Origin: Burkholderiales bacterium
GTDB lineage: Bacteria > Pseudomonadota > Gammaproteobacteria > Burkholderiales > JAEUMW01
Direction of reading: 5' to 3'
Assembly: GCA_016791285.1 (NCBI GenBank)
Contig: JAEUMX010000152.1
Span: 1-18,093, forward strand
DNA: 18,093 bases
The notes under the pieces were generated by a model. That model ran no database searches, was not told where the DNA came from, and was given only the letters and a program-made list of their open reading frames with translations. The translations under genes and the position numbers were made by a program. Numbering within the stretch: the first letter of the stretch is position 1; every line of letters starts with the position of its first letter. Shown here in pieces: positions 1 to 7,824 of the stretch.

Positions 1-31
1 GCGCGTGCACCAAAGCGGAAAGGAAACACCG

Positions 32-1687
32 ATGGACAGTGCCATCTTGAGTCTGCTGAGCGCCTTCCTGTTATCGATCATCGGCCTGTTCGCCTTCATC
101 TGGTCGCTGCGCAAGGGGCTGCTGGTCGAAAACCCCAAGGCCGCCTCGGCGATCTTTGCCTCGGGCGAAATCGGCCACATCGACGATCCGGCACTGGGTC
201 GTGTCGCGCAAAGACAGTTTCAAGCCGTGGCTGCCGAGCCGGGCGACTCCAGCCATCCACCGGACGTCCGGGAGATCGAGGACCGCGTCGAGGCCGACCG
301 CTCCAGCGCCTTTCCGGTCTTCATGTTCATCGCCTTCGCCTGCATGTGGCTGCTCTTTGGCGGCATAGCGGGACTCACCGCCTCGCTCAAGCTGCACTGG
401 CCCGACTGGCTGGTCAGCGAGGCGTGGATGACCTTCGGGCGCATCCGCACCGTGCACCTGACGGCCGTGCTCTACGGCTGGATCACCAACGCCGAGCTGG
501 GCATCATCATCTGGCTCATGCCGCGCCTGCTGCGGCGGCCATTGATGGCCCCGATGTGGATCATGATGGGCGGAGCGCTGGTCAACGTGGCCATTGCCAG
601 CGGCATAGGCGCCATTGGCGCTGGCTGGACGGACGGCATGGAGTACCTGGAGATGCCCTGGCAGATCGGCATCTTCTTTGCCGTTGGCATGGTCTGCATC
701 ATCGTCCCGGTGCTCTACACGCTGGTCAACCGCAGGACCGAATCGCTGTACGTCACGAGCTGGTACCACACGGCGGGGCTGCTGTGGATCGCCATGCTGT
801 TCATCGTCGGCAAGATGCCGGGCGTGCACTTCGGCGTGCAGCAGGCGACCATGAACTGGTGGTATGGCCACAACGTGCTGGGCCTGTGGTTCACGCCGGT
901 GGCCGTGGGCGCAATCTATTACTTTCTGCCCAAGATCATTGCGCGGCCGATCCGCTCGTACAACTTGTCCATTCTTGGCTTCTGGACGCTTGCCTTCTTC
1001 TACGCCCAGGTCGGCGGCCACCACCTGGTGGGTGGACCGGTGCCGGGCTGGCTGGTCACGCTGTCCATCGTGCAAAGCATGATGATGATCGTGCCGGTGC
1101 TGGCCTTCTCCATCAACATGGCGCTGACCATGCGCGGACGCATGCGCCTGGCGCTGTATTCGCCCACGCTGCGCTTCATGATGTTCGGCGGCCTGATGTA
1201 CATGCTGTCGTCGCTGCAGGGCTCGTTCGAGGCGCTGCGCTCGGTGCAGCAGGTGGCCCACTTCACCCACTTCACCGTCGCCCACGCCCACCTGGGTGCC
1301 TACGGCTTCGTCACGATGGTGCTGTTCGGCGCCATCTACTTCATGATGCCGCGCATCCTGCACTGGGAATGGCCGTTCCCCAGGCTCATTTCCTGGCACT
1401 TCTGGCTCGCGGCCATCGGTATCCTGATCTACTTTGTCGGCCTGACCTATGGTGGCTGGCTGCAGGGGCTGGCCATGCTGGACGCGTCCCGCCCGTTCAT
1501 GGACTCGGTGGCCGTGACGATTCCGTGGCTGCAGTGGCGCAGCGTGGGCGGCTCTCTGATGGTGGCGAGCCACCTGGTATTCGTCGGCCACTTCCTGGCC
1601 ATGGCACTGCGCTTTGGCCCCGACCGTGCCGGCGCCGCGCTGTTCGCGCCACAACCCAAGGTCAGGGGGCTCGCTCATGGAGAATGA
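32..1687 (+). CDS. ccoN: cbb3-type (C-family) cytochrome c oxidase subunit I with N-terminal CcoS-like extension
   Basis: Catalytic subunit of a heme-copper oxidase in the inner membrane; it reduces O2 with electrons from c-type cytochromes. I count the C-family landmarks from the ATG at 32. His142 in RTVHLTAVLYGW is the low-spin heme b ligand. His280 in WWYGHN and His330/His331 are CuB ligands. Tyr324, six residues before the HH pair, matches the cross-linked Tyr of cbb3 oxidases. His418 and His420 in VAHAHLGA match the heme b3 and b ligands. The CuB histidines and the Tyr argue for an oxidase rather than a NorB nitric oxide reductase. At 551 residues it is longer than the usual 470-480, because about 90 extra N-terminal residues include one membrane segment and a CcoS-like stretch (FIWSLRKGL...IDDP). 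The ATG at 32 has aggaaa just upstream; a GTG at 5 in the same frame is less likely. The stop overlaps ccoO by 11 bases. Confidence 0.93.
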   Translation: MDSAILSLLSAFLLSIIGLFAFIWSLRKGLLVENPKAASAIFASGEIGHIDDPALGRVAQRQFQAVAAEPGDSSHPPDVREIEDRVEADRSSAFPVFMFIAFACMWLLFGGIAGLTASLKLHWPDWLVSEAWMTFGRIRTVHLTAVLYGWITNAELGIIIWLMPRLLRRPLMAPMWIMMGGALVNVAIASGIGAIGAGWTDGMEYLEMPWQIGIFFAVGMVCIIVPVLYTLVNRRTESLYVTSWYHTAGLLWIAMLFIVGKMPGVHFGVQQATMNWWYGHNVLGLWFTPVAVGAIYYFLPKIIARPIRSYNLSILGFWTLAFFYAQVGGHHLVGGPVPGWLVTLSIVQSMMMIVPVLAFSINMALTMRGRMRLALYSPTLRFMMFGGLMYMLSSLQGSFEALRSVQQVAHFTHFTVAHAHLGAYGFVTMVLFGAIYFMMPRILHWEWPFPRLISWHFWLAAIGILIYFVGLTYGGWLQGLAMLDASRPFMDSVAVTIPWLQWRSVGGSLMVASHLVFVGHFLAMALRFGPDRAGAALFAPQPKVRGLAHGE

Positions 1688-2324
1688 AGCCAAACTCGCG
1701 GCCGGCACCATGGTGACCTTTGCCATCGCCGTCTCGGCGCTGGTGATCCTGCCCTATGTCCAGGTGCGCGATGTCAAACCGCCCGAGGGGCTCAAACCCT
1801 ATACCAGCGCCGAGCTGCGCGGGCGCGACGTCTACATCGCCAACGGCTGCATGTACTGCCACAGCCAGCAGCCGCGCTCCGAGAGCTTCGCGCCGGATGC
1901 CAAGCGCGGCTGGGGCCGCGCCTCGGTGCCGGGCGACTACTACTATGACAAGCCGCACCTGCTGGGCAGCATGCGCACCGGGCCGGACCTGTTCAACATC
2001 GGCGTGCGCCAGCCCAGCAAGGACTGGCATCTGGGCCACCTGTACCAGCCGCGCGCCTACGTGCCGGGCTCGATCATGCCGCCCTATCCCTATCTGTTCG
2101 AGGTCAAGGACAAGCCCGAACCGGGCGAAGAGGCGCTCAACCTGCCGCCGGGCACCGCGCCCGCGGGCAAGGTCGTGGTCGCCAAACCCGAGATGCAGGA
2201 CTTGGTGAAGTACCTGCTGTCGCTCAAGCGTGAGTATCCAATCCTGCCGCCCGAGCCCCACGAAGCCACGGGCGCCAAGACATCCTCTGCGCCATCGGCC
2301 GACAAGCCGGCGTCCGCCTCATGA
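1677..2324 (+). CDS. ccoO: cbb3-type oxidase subunit II, membrane-anchored monoheme cytochrome c (CcoO)
   Basis: Monoheme cytochrome subunit that passes electrons to CcoN, anchored by one N-terminal helix (about residues 8-26) with its heme domain in the periplasm. The heme attachment motif is CMYCH at residues 58-62, and Met134 in MPPYP is the likely axial ligand. The pattern GRDVYIANGC..CHSQ, then RTGPDL and W..HL..PRA..PGS, is typical of CcoO. Length is 215 residues, close to the family norm. The C-terminal tail is rich in Ser, Ala and Pro and looks disordered. The ATG at 1677 lies inside the end of ccoN in another frame, which suggests translational coupling. The next gene starts 13 bases after the stop. 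Confidence 0.93.
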   Translation: MENEAKLAAGTMVTFAIAVSALVILPYVQVRDVKPPEGLKPYTSAELRGRDVYIANGCMYCHSQQPRSESFAPDAKRGWGRASVPGDYYYDKPHLLGSMRTGPDLFNIGVRQPSKDWHLGHLYQPRAYVPGSIMPPYPYLFEVKDKPEPGEEALNLPPGTAPAGKVVVAKPEMQDLVKYLLSLKREYPILPPEPHEATGAKTSSAPSADKPASAS

Positions 2325-2337
2325 AAGGACCGTCACG

Positions 2338-2925
2338 ATGAGCCAAGACCCGGTCACCCGTGCGCAACAGCGCGAAAACGAAGACCCCGAGGAAGCCATC
2401 CGGCCCATGCCGCTGTCCGTCCTGTTGGTGACGCTCTTCATGGTGCTGTGGGCGGTGGTCTATATCCTGTACACCGAACCCCTGAACCTTTCCCGCTATG
2501 GCGACCAGCGCATCCGTGCCGAACTCTCCGGTCCAGCGCCGGCAGTGCCGGGCGCGGCCGTGGACGCCAAGGCCTTGTTTGCCGCGCATTGCGTGGCCTG
2601 CCACCAGGCGACGGGCCTGGGCCTGCCCGGGGTGTTCCCGCCGCTCGATGGTTCGGAATGGGTGGAGGGCGACACGCTTGTCCTGGCCAACATACTGCTG
2701 CACGGCATCACAGGCGAGATCACGGTCAAGGGCGTTAAATTCCAGGGCGCCATGCCCAGCTTCCAGCAGTTGAGCGATGCCGAGCTCGCCGGCATAGCCA
2801 CCTTCATCCGCGGCAACTGGTCGAACAAGGCCGAGGCGGTGCAGCCCGACCTGTTTGCCGAGGAACGCGGCAAACGCACCACGCCGTTCGAGGGAGAGGC
2901 AGCACTCAAGGCCTTGCTGAAGTGA
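2338..2925 (+). CDS. Membrane-anchored monoheme cytochrome c, CcoP-like third oxidase subunit
   Basis: Probable electron-entry subunit of the oxidase, occupying the CcoP position. The 195-residue protein has a charged cytoplasmic N-terminus, one membrane helix (about residues 24-45, LSVLLVTLFMVLWAVV) and a single class I cytochrome c domain. The heme motif is CVACH at residues 85-89 and Met139 in GAMPSF is the probable axial ligand. Classical CcoP has two hemes and about 300 residues; only one CXXCH is present here, so this is a short variant or an unrelated monoheme cytochrome recruited to the complex. The ATG at 2338 is preceded by aaagga at a suitable distance. It lies 13 bases after ccoO and 7 before the SCO gene. 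Membership of the complex is inferred from position. Confidence 0.85.
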   Translation: MSQDPVTRAQQRENEDPEEAIRPMPLSVLLVTLFMVLWAVVYILYTEPLNLSRYGDQRIRAELSGPAPAVPGAAVDAKALFAAHCVACHQATGLGLPGVFPPLDGSEWVEGDTLVLANILLHGITGEITVKGVKFQGAMPSFQQLSDAELAGIATFIRGNWSNKAEAVQPDLFAEERGKRTTPFEGEAALKALLK

Positions 2926-2932
2926 CGCGACC

Positions 2933-3568
2933 ATGCTGCGCACGGCCTTGCTGAGCGCCGCGCTGGTGCTGTGCGGCTGGGCGGCTGCCAGCTGGCTCAC
3001 CTACGACTTCCAGGTCTGGACCGACGAGGGTGCGCGCCGCCTGGAGGTGGCCCTGCGCCCCGTCGAGGCGCCCCCCGTGGCCGTGCAAGGCCCAGACGTG
3101 GCAATACCCGACCTGCCCACGCTGCTGACCGCGGGCGGCGGCGTCACGGTGGTCGATTTCTTCTACACGCATTGCGAGACCATATGCCTGTCCCTGGGCA
3201 GCAGCTTCCAGCAGCTGCAAGCTGCCCTGCAGGCCGACGCGGCGGCAGGCCATGCTTCCGAGATCAGGCTGCTGTCCATCAGCCTTGACGGCGCACGCGA
3301 CGACCCTGCCGCACTGCAGGCCTATGCGCGCGGCCTGCGCGCCGACTCCGCACTGTGGCGCTTCATACGCGTGCCAGACGCCAGGCAGCAGCAGACCCTG
3401 CTGCGTCGCCTGGGCGTGGTCGTCGTGCCCGATGGCCGGGGCGACTACGAGCACAACGCCGCGCTGCTGGTGTTCGACGCGCACGGCCGCATGGTGCGTG
3501 TCTTCGACCTGGGCGAGCAGCAACTCGCGCTGGACTATGCCCGTCACCTGGCAGACAAGCCGGGATGA
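2933..3568 (+). CDS. SCO1/SenC/PrrC-family copper chaperone
   Basis: Membrane-tethered periplasmic thioredoxin-fold protein of the SCO family, which delivers copper to oxidases or reduces their metal-site thiols. An N-terminal hydrophobic segment (residues 3-22) acts as anchor or signal. The family CXXXC motif is CETIC, Cys81 and Cys85, within VVDFFYTHCETIC. The third copper ligand is probably His174 in DYEHNAALLVFDAHG, matching the conserved DH of SCO1. Length (211 residues) is normal. No strong ribosome site precedes the ATG, which lies 7 bases after the cytochrome gene, so coupled translation is likely. Its stop overlaps the next ATG (ATGA). The operon position suggests it serves CuB insertion in this oxidase; C-family oxidases lack CuA, so a CuB role is the reasonable inference. 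Confidence 0.92.
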   Translation: MLRTALLSAALVLCGWAAASWLTYDFQVWTDEGARRLEVALRPVEAPPVAVQGPDVAIPDLPTLLTAGGGVTVVDFFYTHCETICLSLGSSFQQLQAALQADAAAGHASEIRLLSISLDGARDDPAALQAYARGLRADSALWRFIRVPDARQQQTLLRRLGVVVVPDGRGDYEHNAALLVFDAHGRMVRVFDLGEQQLALDYARHLADKPG

Positions 3569-4152
3569 AACCCCCGGCTTGGCGACCCACGCACCAGGCC
3601 GCCCTGGGCCTGGGCCTGATTGCATTGCTGGCGTCGCCCGGCGCGCGCCACTGGCTGGAAGCAAGCATGTGGCGCCACATGTTGCTGCAGTTTTCGCTGT
3701 GGATGCTGGCGGGCGCGCTGCTGGCCGCGGCTCTCTCGCCACGCACGCGCAGGTGCATTGCAAGCTGGAACGCCCATGGCATCACCGGCTTCTTGGCAGT
3801 GGGCGTGACGTTGTCGGTACTCATGGTGCCGCGCGTGCTCGACCTGGCGCTGCGCGACGCAAGCGTAGAGATCGCCAAATGCGCCACGCTGCTGCTCGCC
3901 GGCGCGGCGCTGCGCCTGTCCTGGCAGCCGGCCGGATTGGTGGTGCAGAGCTTTTTTCTGGGTACTCTGCTGCCCATGATGGTGGTGGTGGGGCAGCTCT
4001 ACATCGACTCGCCCCTGCGTCTGTGCAATGCCTACCTGCTCGATGACCAGGAGCGACTGGGCCGCTGGCTCATCGGCCTGGCGGGCCTGCTGGCCATGAC
4101 CTGGCTGGTGCATGCAGCTTGGCGGCTGGTGCGGCGCGAAGTGGCGCAGTGA
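3565..4152 (+). CDS. Polytopic membrane protein, possible CtaG/DUF1404-like oxidase assembly factor
   Basis: A 195-residue integral membrane protein with about six predicted helices: near residues 9-25, 34-56, 72-94, 100-115, 122-145 and 172-190. Histidines occur in conserved-looking settings, MWRHMLLQ and WNAHGITG, and could bind metal or heme. The layout resembles CtaG_Cox/DUF1404 membrane proteins that accompany heme-copper oxidases, but I recognise this only weakly. It overlaps the SCO gene by four bases (ATGA) and is the last gene of the oxidase operon, so a role in assembling or stabilising the oxidase is a fair inference. It could also be a small structural subunit. No ribosome site is needed if translation is coupled. 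Confidence 0.7.
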   Translation: MKPPAWRPTHQAALGLGLIALLASPGARHWLEASMWRHMLLQFSLWMLAGALLAAALSPRTRRCIASWNAHGITGFLAVGVTLSVLMVPRVLDLALRDASVEIAKCATLLLAGAALRLSWQPAGLVVQSFFLGTLLPMMVVVGQLYIDSPLRLCNAYLLDDQERLGRWLIGLAGLLAMTWLVHAAWRLVRREVAQ

Positions 4153-4188
4153 GAGGTGGTCAGGAGCGTCGTGCACAACAAGAAACAC

Positions 4189-4209
4189 CTCCTGGTCGTG
4201 GACCAGGAG
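4189..4209 (-). terminator. Hairpin between convergent operons, likely nadC terminator
   Basis: A perfect 9-base stem, ctcctggtc / gaccaggag, encloses a 3-base loop (gtg). On the - strand it starts 9 bases past the nadC stop and is followed by a T-rich run (gtgtttcttgttg), as in an intrinsic terminator. On the + strand no T-run follows, so it is a weaker terminator for the oxidase operon, although the stem may still protect that 3' end. A second caggag at 4161-4166 could compete for one arm. Confidence 0.6.
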
Positions 4210-4217
4210 TTACGCAC

Positions 4218-5054
4218 TCAACCGAAGCGCATCGACAGGTCGATCGCCTCCACGTCCTTCGTGAGTGCGCCCACGGAGATCCGATCGACCCCCGTCTCGG
4301 CGACTGCCCGCAGCGTCTCCAGCGTGATGCCGCCCGAGGCTTCGAGCTGGGCACGCCCGGCGTTCATCCGCACCGCTTCGCGCAGGTCGTCGAGGCTGAA
4401 GTTGTCGAGCAGCAAGAGCTTCGCACCCGCGTCGAGCACCTCGGCAAGCTGTGCGAGCGATTCCACCTCGATCTGCACGGACACCTTGGCGTTCAGGCGC
4501 GTGGCGCCCTCCAGGGCCGCCCGGATGCCGCCCGCCGCCGCGATGTGGTTCTCCTTGATGAGGATGCCGTCGTACAAGCCCATGCGATGGTTGCGTCCGC
4601 CGCCGATGCGCACTGCGTACTTCTGGGCGAGCCGCAGACCGGGCAGGGTCTTGCGCGTATCGACCACCACCGCCCGCGTACCGACCACCGCGTCGACATA
4701 GCGTCGCGTGCGGGTGGCGACCGCCGACAGCATCTGCAGGAAGTTCAAGGCGGTGCGCTCGCCGGTCAGCAGACTGCGGGCCGGCCCTTCCATGAGGCAG
4801 AGCGTGGCACCGGCCTCCACCATCTCGCCGTCCTGCTTGTGCCACGTCACCTGCACGGCGGGACTCAGCCGCCGGAACACCGCATCGAACCACGGGGCGC
4901 CGGCGAGCACCGCCGGCTCGCGCGAGATCACCGCCGCGCGCGCGGTCTCGTCGACCGGCACCAGCAGTGCCGTAAGATCACCGCTGCCCACATCTTCCTG
5001 CAACGCCGCCGAGACGTTGGCGTCGATCACATACTCAAGCCCTCGTGCGCTCAC
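4218..5054 (-). CDS. nadC: Nicotinate-nucleotide pyrophosphorylase (quinolinate phosphoribosyltransferase)
   Basis: Cytosolic enzyme of de novo NAD synthesis that converts quinolinate and PRPP to nicotinate mononucleotide, CO2 and pyrophosphate. Family motifs in order are EDVGSGDLT, the GERTALNFLQ helix, TRKTLPGLR, KYAVRIGGGRNHRMGLYD, ILIKENHI, LLLDNF, LEASGGI and VDRISVGALT. The Arg/Lys/His residues in the TRKT and GGGRNHR segments line the substrate pocket in known structures. I chose the GTG at 5054 because aaaggag lies five bases upstream and the resulting 278 residues fit the family. An in-frame ATG at 5099 would start inside miaA without a better ribosome site. It is the last gene of the - strand group, 25 bases after miaA. 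nadA and nadB are not in the window. Confidence 0.95.
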   Translation of the reverse strand: MSARGLEYVIDANVSAALQEDVGSGDLTALLVPVDETARAAVISREPAVLAGAPWFDAVFRRLSPAVQVTWHKQDGEMVEAGATLCLMEGPARSLLTGERTALNFLQMLSAVATRTRRYVDAVVGTRAVVVDTRKTLPGLRLAQKYAVRIGGGRNHRMGLYDGILIKENHIAAAGGIRAALEGATRLNAKVSVQIEVESLAQLAEVLDAGAKLLLLDNFSLDDLREAVRMNAGRAQLEASGGITLETLRAVAETGVDRISVGALTKDVEAIDLSMRFG

Positions 5055-5079
5055 GCATGCTCCTTTTCTCCCTGGCGAG

Positions 5080-6045
5080 TTACTCGCGCAATGGACCATT
5101 ATTGCTCTCTTCCAGCGCGCGCCGGAAGTGTTCGAGCACCTGTATGACCGCATTTGCGGACAAGGAGTCGAAACGCGCAACATCCCGCAGCGGCCGCAGC
5201 CACGTGAGCTGGCGCTTGGCGAGCTGTCGCGTCGCCGCAACACCGCGCTCGCGCAGCTCCCGCAGCGAGAGCCTGCCGTCGAGGTAATCCCACGTCTGCC
5301 GATACCCCACGCAGCGCATCGAGGGCAGGTCGGGATCGAGGGCGAAGCGGTTCCTGAGGTCGCGTACCTCGCCGATCAGGCCGAGTTCGAGCATCGACTC
5401 GAAGCGCTGCGCGATACGCTCGTGCAGCACGCGGCGCTCCGACGGCTCGAGCGACGCGGCGACGACGCGATAGGGCAGCCCTGCGGGCGCGCGCTCGCGG
5501 ATCAATTCCGACAGCGGACGGTCGGTGGCGTGGATCACCTCCAGCGCCCGCTGAATGCGCTGTGCGTCGTGCGGGTCGAGGCGCTCGGCCGTCTCCGGGT
5601 CGAGCCGCGCGAGCTCTTCGTGCAACGCCGGCCAGCCGACCTCACGCGCCATGTCGTCGATCACGAGCCGGATCGCCGGATCGGCTGCCGGCAGGTCGGA
5701 GAGTCCCTCCCGCAACGCCTTGAAATAGAGCATGGTGCCGCCCACCAGCAGCGGCACGCGACCCGCCGCGGTGATCTCGCCCATCAGCTCGCGCGCGCGC
5801 TCGCAGAAGTCGGCCGCGGAAAAGCGCTCGGTCGGGTCGAGGATGTCGATCAGGTGATGCGGCGTCTCGCGCAGCGTTTGCGTGTCCGGCTTCGCGGTGC
5901 CGATGTCCATGCCGCGGTACACCTGCGCCGAGTCGACGCTGATGATCTCCACCGGCAGGCGTCGCGCGATCATGAGGGCCGCCTCAGTCTTGCCGCTGGC
6001 CGTCGGCCCCATGAGGAAGAGGGCAGGGGGCAGGGGTGGCGTCAG
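5080..6045 (-). CDS. miaA: tRNA dimethylallyltransferase
   Basis: Transfers a dimethylallyl group to N6 of A37 in tRNAs that read codons starting with U. Motifs in order are the P-loop [40 protein letters not shown] and [12 protein letters not shown], covering the family's catalytic and tRNA-binding regions. The start is uncertain. No ATG or TTG fits: the first ATG (6012) lies directly before the P-loop and would remove the first beta strand. A CTG at 6045 overlaps the mutL stop (CTGA) and has gagggga just upstream, giving 321 residues, a normal length. A GTG at 6117 is the alternative and would add 24 residues inside mutL. The coupling with mutL is usual for this gene pair. Confidence 0.92.
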   Translation of the reverse strand: MTPPLPPALFLMGPTASGKTEAALMIARRLPVEIISVDSAQVYRGMDIGTAKPDTQTLRETPHHLIDILDPTERFSAADFCERARELMGEITAAGRVPLLVGGTMLYFKALREGLSDLPAADPAIRLVIDDMAREVGWPALHEELARLDPETAERLDPHDAQRIQRALEVIHATDRPLSELIRERAPAGLPYRVVAASLEPSERRVLHERIAQRFESMLELGLIGEVRDLRNRFALDPDLPSMRCVGYRQTWDYLDGRLSLRELRERGVAATRQLAKRQLTWLRPLRDVARFDSLSANAVIQVLEHFRRALEESNNGPLRE

Positions 6046-7781
6046 CGTCCCCTCAGAAAAAGCCGATCGAGCTCCGCCAGCGTTACCTGCCGCCAAGTGG
6101 GACGGCCGTGATTGCACTGCGCGGAGCGCTCGGTCGCTTCCATCTCGCGCAGCAGTGCATTCATCTCCGGCAGCGTGAGGTTGCGGTTCGCACGCACGGC
6201 GCCGTGGCACGCCATGGTCGCGAGCAGCTCGTTGCGGCGTTCTTCCGCGACACGCGTGCTGCCGAGCTCGCGCACGTCCCGGATCAGCTCGCGCGCCAGC
6301 GCACCGGCGTCTGCGTCGCGCAGCGCTGCCGGCATACCGCGCACCGCGATCTCGCGCGGCCCGAGCACGGCAACGTCGAACCCCAGCGCCTGCAGGGCTT
6401 CGCCCTGCTCCTCGACGGTGGCCACTTCGAGCGGATCGGCGCCGAAGGCAACCGGGATCATCAGGGCCTGCATCGCCACCGAGCGTTCGTCGAGGGCGCG
6501 CTTGAGCTTCTCGTAGAGGATGCGCTCGTGCGCCGCGTGCATGTCGACGATGACCAGGCCCGTTTCGTTCTGGGCCAGGATGTAGACGCCCAGCAACTGG
6601 CCGATGGCGTAACCGAGCGGGGGTGCGGCACCGGGTGTCGGCGCCGGCACGGGTGATTCGCTCGGCGCGGTGGCGAGCGCCTGGTAGAGCGCCATCGGCT
6701 CGGCTGCCGTGAGCGGCATGCGCGCCTGTTCGGCGGCTCGCGCCGATGTCGTCGTCTGCACGTCAGCCGGGGCGTTCGTCGCAGGGGACACCGCGCCCGC
6801 CGTGGTCTGCGACAGGGCGCGGTGCAACACGCGGAACACGAACTGATGGACCGCGCGCGCCTCGCGGAAGCGCACTTCGATCTTGGTCGGGTGCACGTTC
6901 ACATCCACGAGCTGCGGTTCGATCTCGAGAAACAGCGCGTACCCGGGCAAGCTCGCGTGATGCAGCACGTCGGCATACGCCTGGCGCAGCGCGTGGGCGA
7001 TCACCTTGTCGCGCACGAAGCGGCCGTTAACGAAGAGGTACTGCGTGGGGCGTCCGCCCGCCGCCGCGGTCGGCAGCGTGATCCAGCCTGTGAGCGCGAG
7101 AATGCCCGAGCGCTCCGCCAGCGGCAGCGCGCTGGCGGCAAACTCGTCGCCCAGCACTGCGCGCACGCGTGCCGCCGCGTCCTGCGCCGGGAGCGACCAG
7201 TTGGCGCGCGCGTTGTGCGCGAGCGATAGCGCCACCTCGGGTCGTGCGAGGGCCGCGCGCAGAAACGCCTCCTCGCAGTGCCCGTATTCGGTGGCGGGGG
7301 TGCGCAGAAATTTGCGCCGCGCGGGTGTATTGAAGTAGAGATCGCGCATCTCGACCGTCGTGCCGGGAGCGCCCGCCGCCGGCGCGGGAGCGGCGATCTG
7401 CCCGCCCGCGGCCTCGATCTGCCACGCATGACGGTCGTCGCGCCGACGGCTCACGATGCGCAAGTGCGCCACCGACGCAATGCTCGCCAGCGCTTCGCCG
7501 CGGAATCCGAAGCTCGTCACGCCTTCGAGATCGTCGAGGTTCGTGATCTTGCTCGTCGCGTGTCGCGCAAGCGCAAGAGGCAGATCGTCGCGCACCATCC
7601 CGGCACCGTCGTCCACCACGCGCAGGAGACTCGAACCGCCTTCGGCCAGTTCCACGGCGATCCGTCCCGCGCCAGCGTCGAGGCTGTTCTCCAGGATCTC
7701 CTTGAGCGCGGAAGCAGGTCGCTCGACGACCTCGCCCGCGGCGATCTGACTCACGAGGAGATCGGGCAGAACGTGGATCAT
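6042..7781 (-). CDS. mutL: DNA mismatch repair protein MutL, endonuclease type
   Basis: GHKL ATPase that links MutS mismatch recognition to downstream strand removal. The N-terminal ATPase domain shows [27 protein letters not shown] and [10 protein letters not shown] (about residues 91-100), followed by VNGRFVRDK and [13 protein letters not shown] Pro/Ala-rich linker leads to the C-terminal dimerisation domain. That domain carries [12 protein letters not shown] starting at Asp413, which fits the metal-binding endonuclease motif D-x-HA-x2-E-x4-E with Met in place of the common Gln. The accessory motifs ACHGAVRAN and QCNHGRPT are also present. Length is 579 residues. The ATG at 7781 matches the family N-terminus but has no good ribosome site; an AGGAGGUG lies 22 bases upstream inside a hairpin. 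The stop overlaps the proposed miaA start. Confidence 0.96.
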   Translation of the reverse strand: MIHVLPDLLVSQIAAGEVVERPASALKEILENSLDAGAGRIAVELAEGGSSLLRVVDDGAGMVRDDLPLALARHATSKITNLDDLEGVTSFGFRGEALASIASVAHLRIVSRRRDDRHAWQIEAAGGQIAAPAPAAGAPGTTVEMRDLYFNTPARRKFLRTPATEYGHCEEAFLRAALARPEVALSLAHNARANWSLPAQDAAARVRAVLGDEFAASALPLAERSGILALTGWITLPTAAAGGRPTQYLFVNGRFVRDKVIAHALRQAYADVLHHASLPGYALFLEIEPQLVDVNVHPTKIEVRFREARAVHQFVFRVLHRALSQTTAGAVSPATNAPADVQTTTSARAAEQARMPLTAAEPMALYQALATAPSESPVPAPTPGAAPPLGYAIGQLLGVYILAQNETGLVIVDMHAAHERILYEKLKRALDERSVAMQALMIPVAFGADPLEVATVEEQGEALQALGFDVAVLGPREIAVRGMPAALRDADAGALARELIRDVRELGSTRVAEERRNELLATMACHGAVRANRNLTLPEMNALLREMEATERSAQCNHGRPTWRQVTLAELDRLFLRGR

Positions 7782-7785
7782 GGAT

Positions 7786-7824
7786 GGCAGGCGCGCAGCG
7801 GGGCACCTCCTGCCGGTGCCCCGC
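7786..7824 (-). promoter_or_regulatory. Strong hairpin with possible pseudoknot upstream of mutL
   Basis: In the 69-base gap between pntB and mutL, 7798-7807 (gcggggcacc) and 7815-7824 (ggtgccccgc) form a perfect 10-base stem with a 7-base loop. In the mRNA, the loop sequence GGCAGG (7809-7814) is also perfectly complementary to CCUGCC (7786-7791), which lies four bases before the mutL AUG, so a pseudoknot or alternative stem is possible. An SD-like AGGAGGUG straddles loop and stem. There is no U-tract, so a simple intrinsic terminator is unlikely. A translational control or RNA-processing role for mutL is inference. Confidence 0.45.

Noticed and set aside
32..1687. Nitric oxide reductase (NorB) as an alternative identity for the first gene
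   Set aside because: It has the CuB His triad, the oxidase Tyr six residues before the HH pair, and a CcoO partner, all pointing to an oxygen reductase.
71..1726. Long open frame on the - strand opposite ccoN (551 codons)
   Set aside because: It is a product of high GC and strong third-position bias in ccoN; the translation is rich in Arg, His, Gln and Ala with no recognisable domain.
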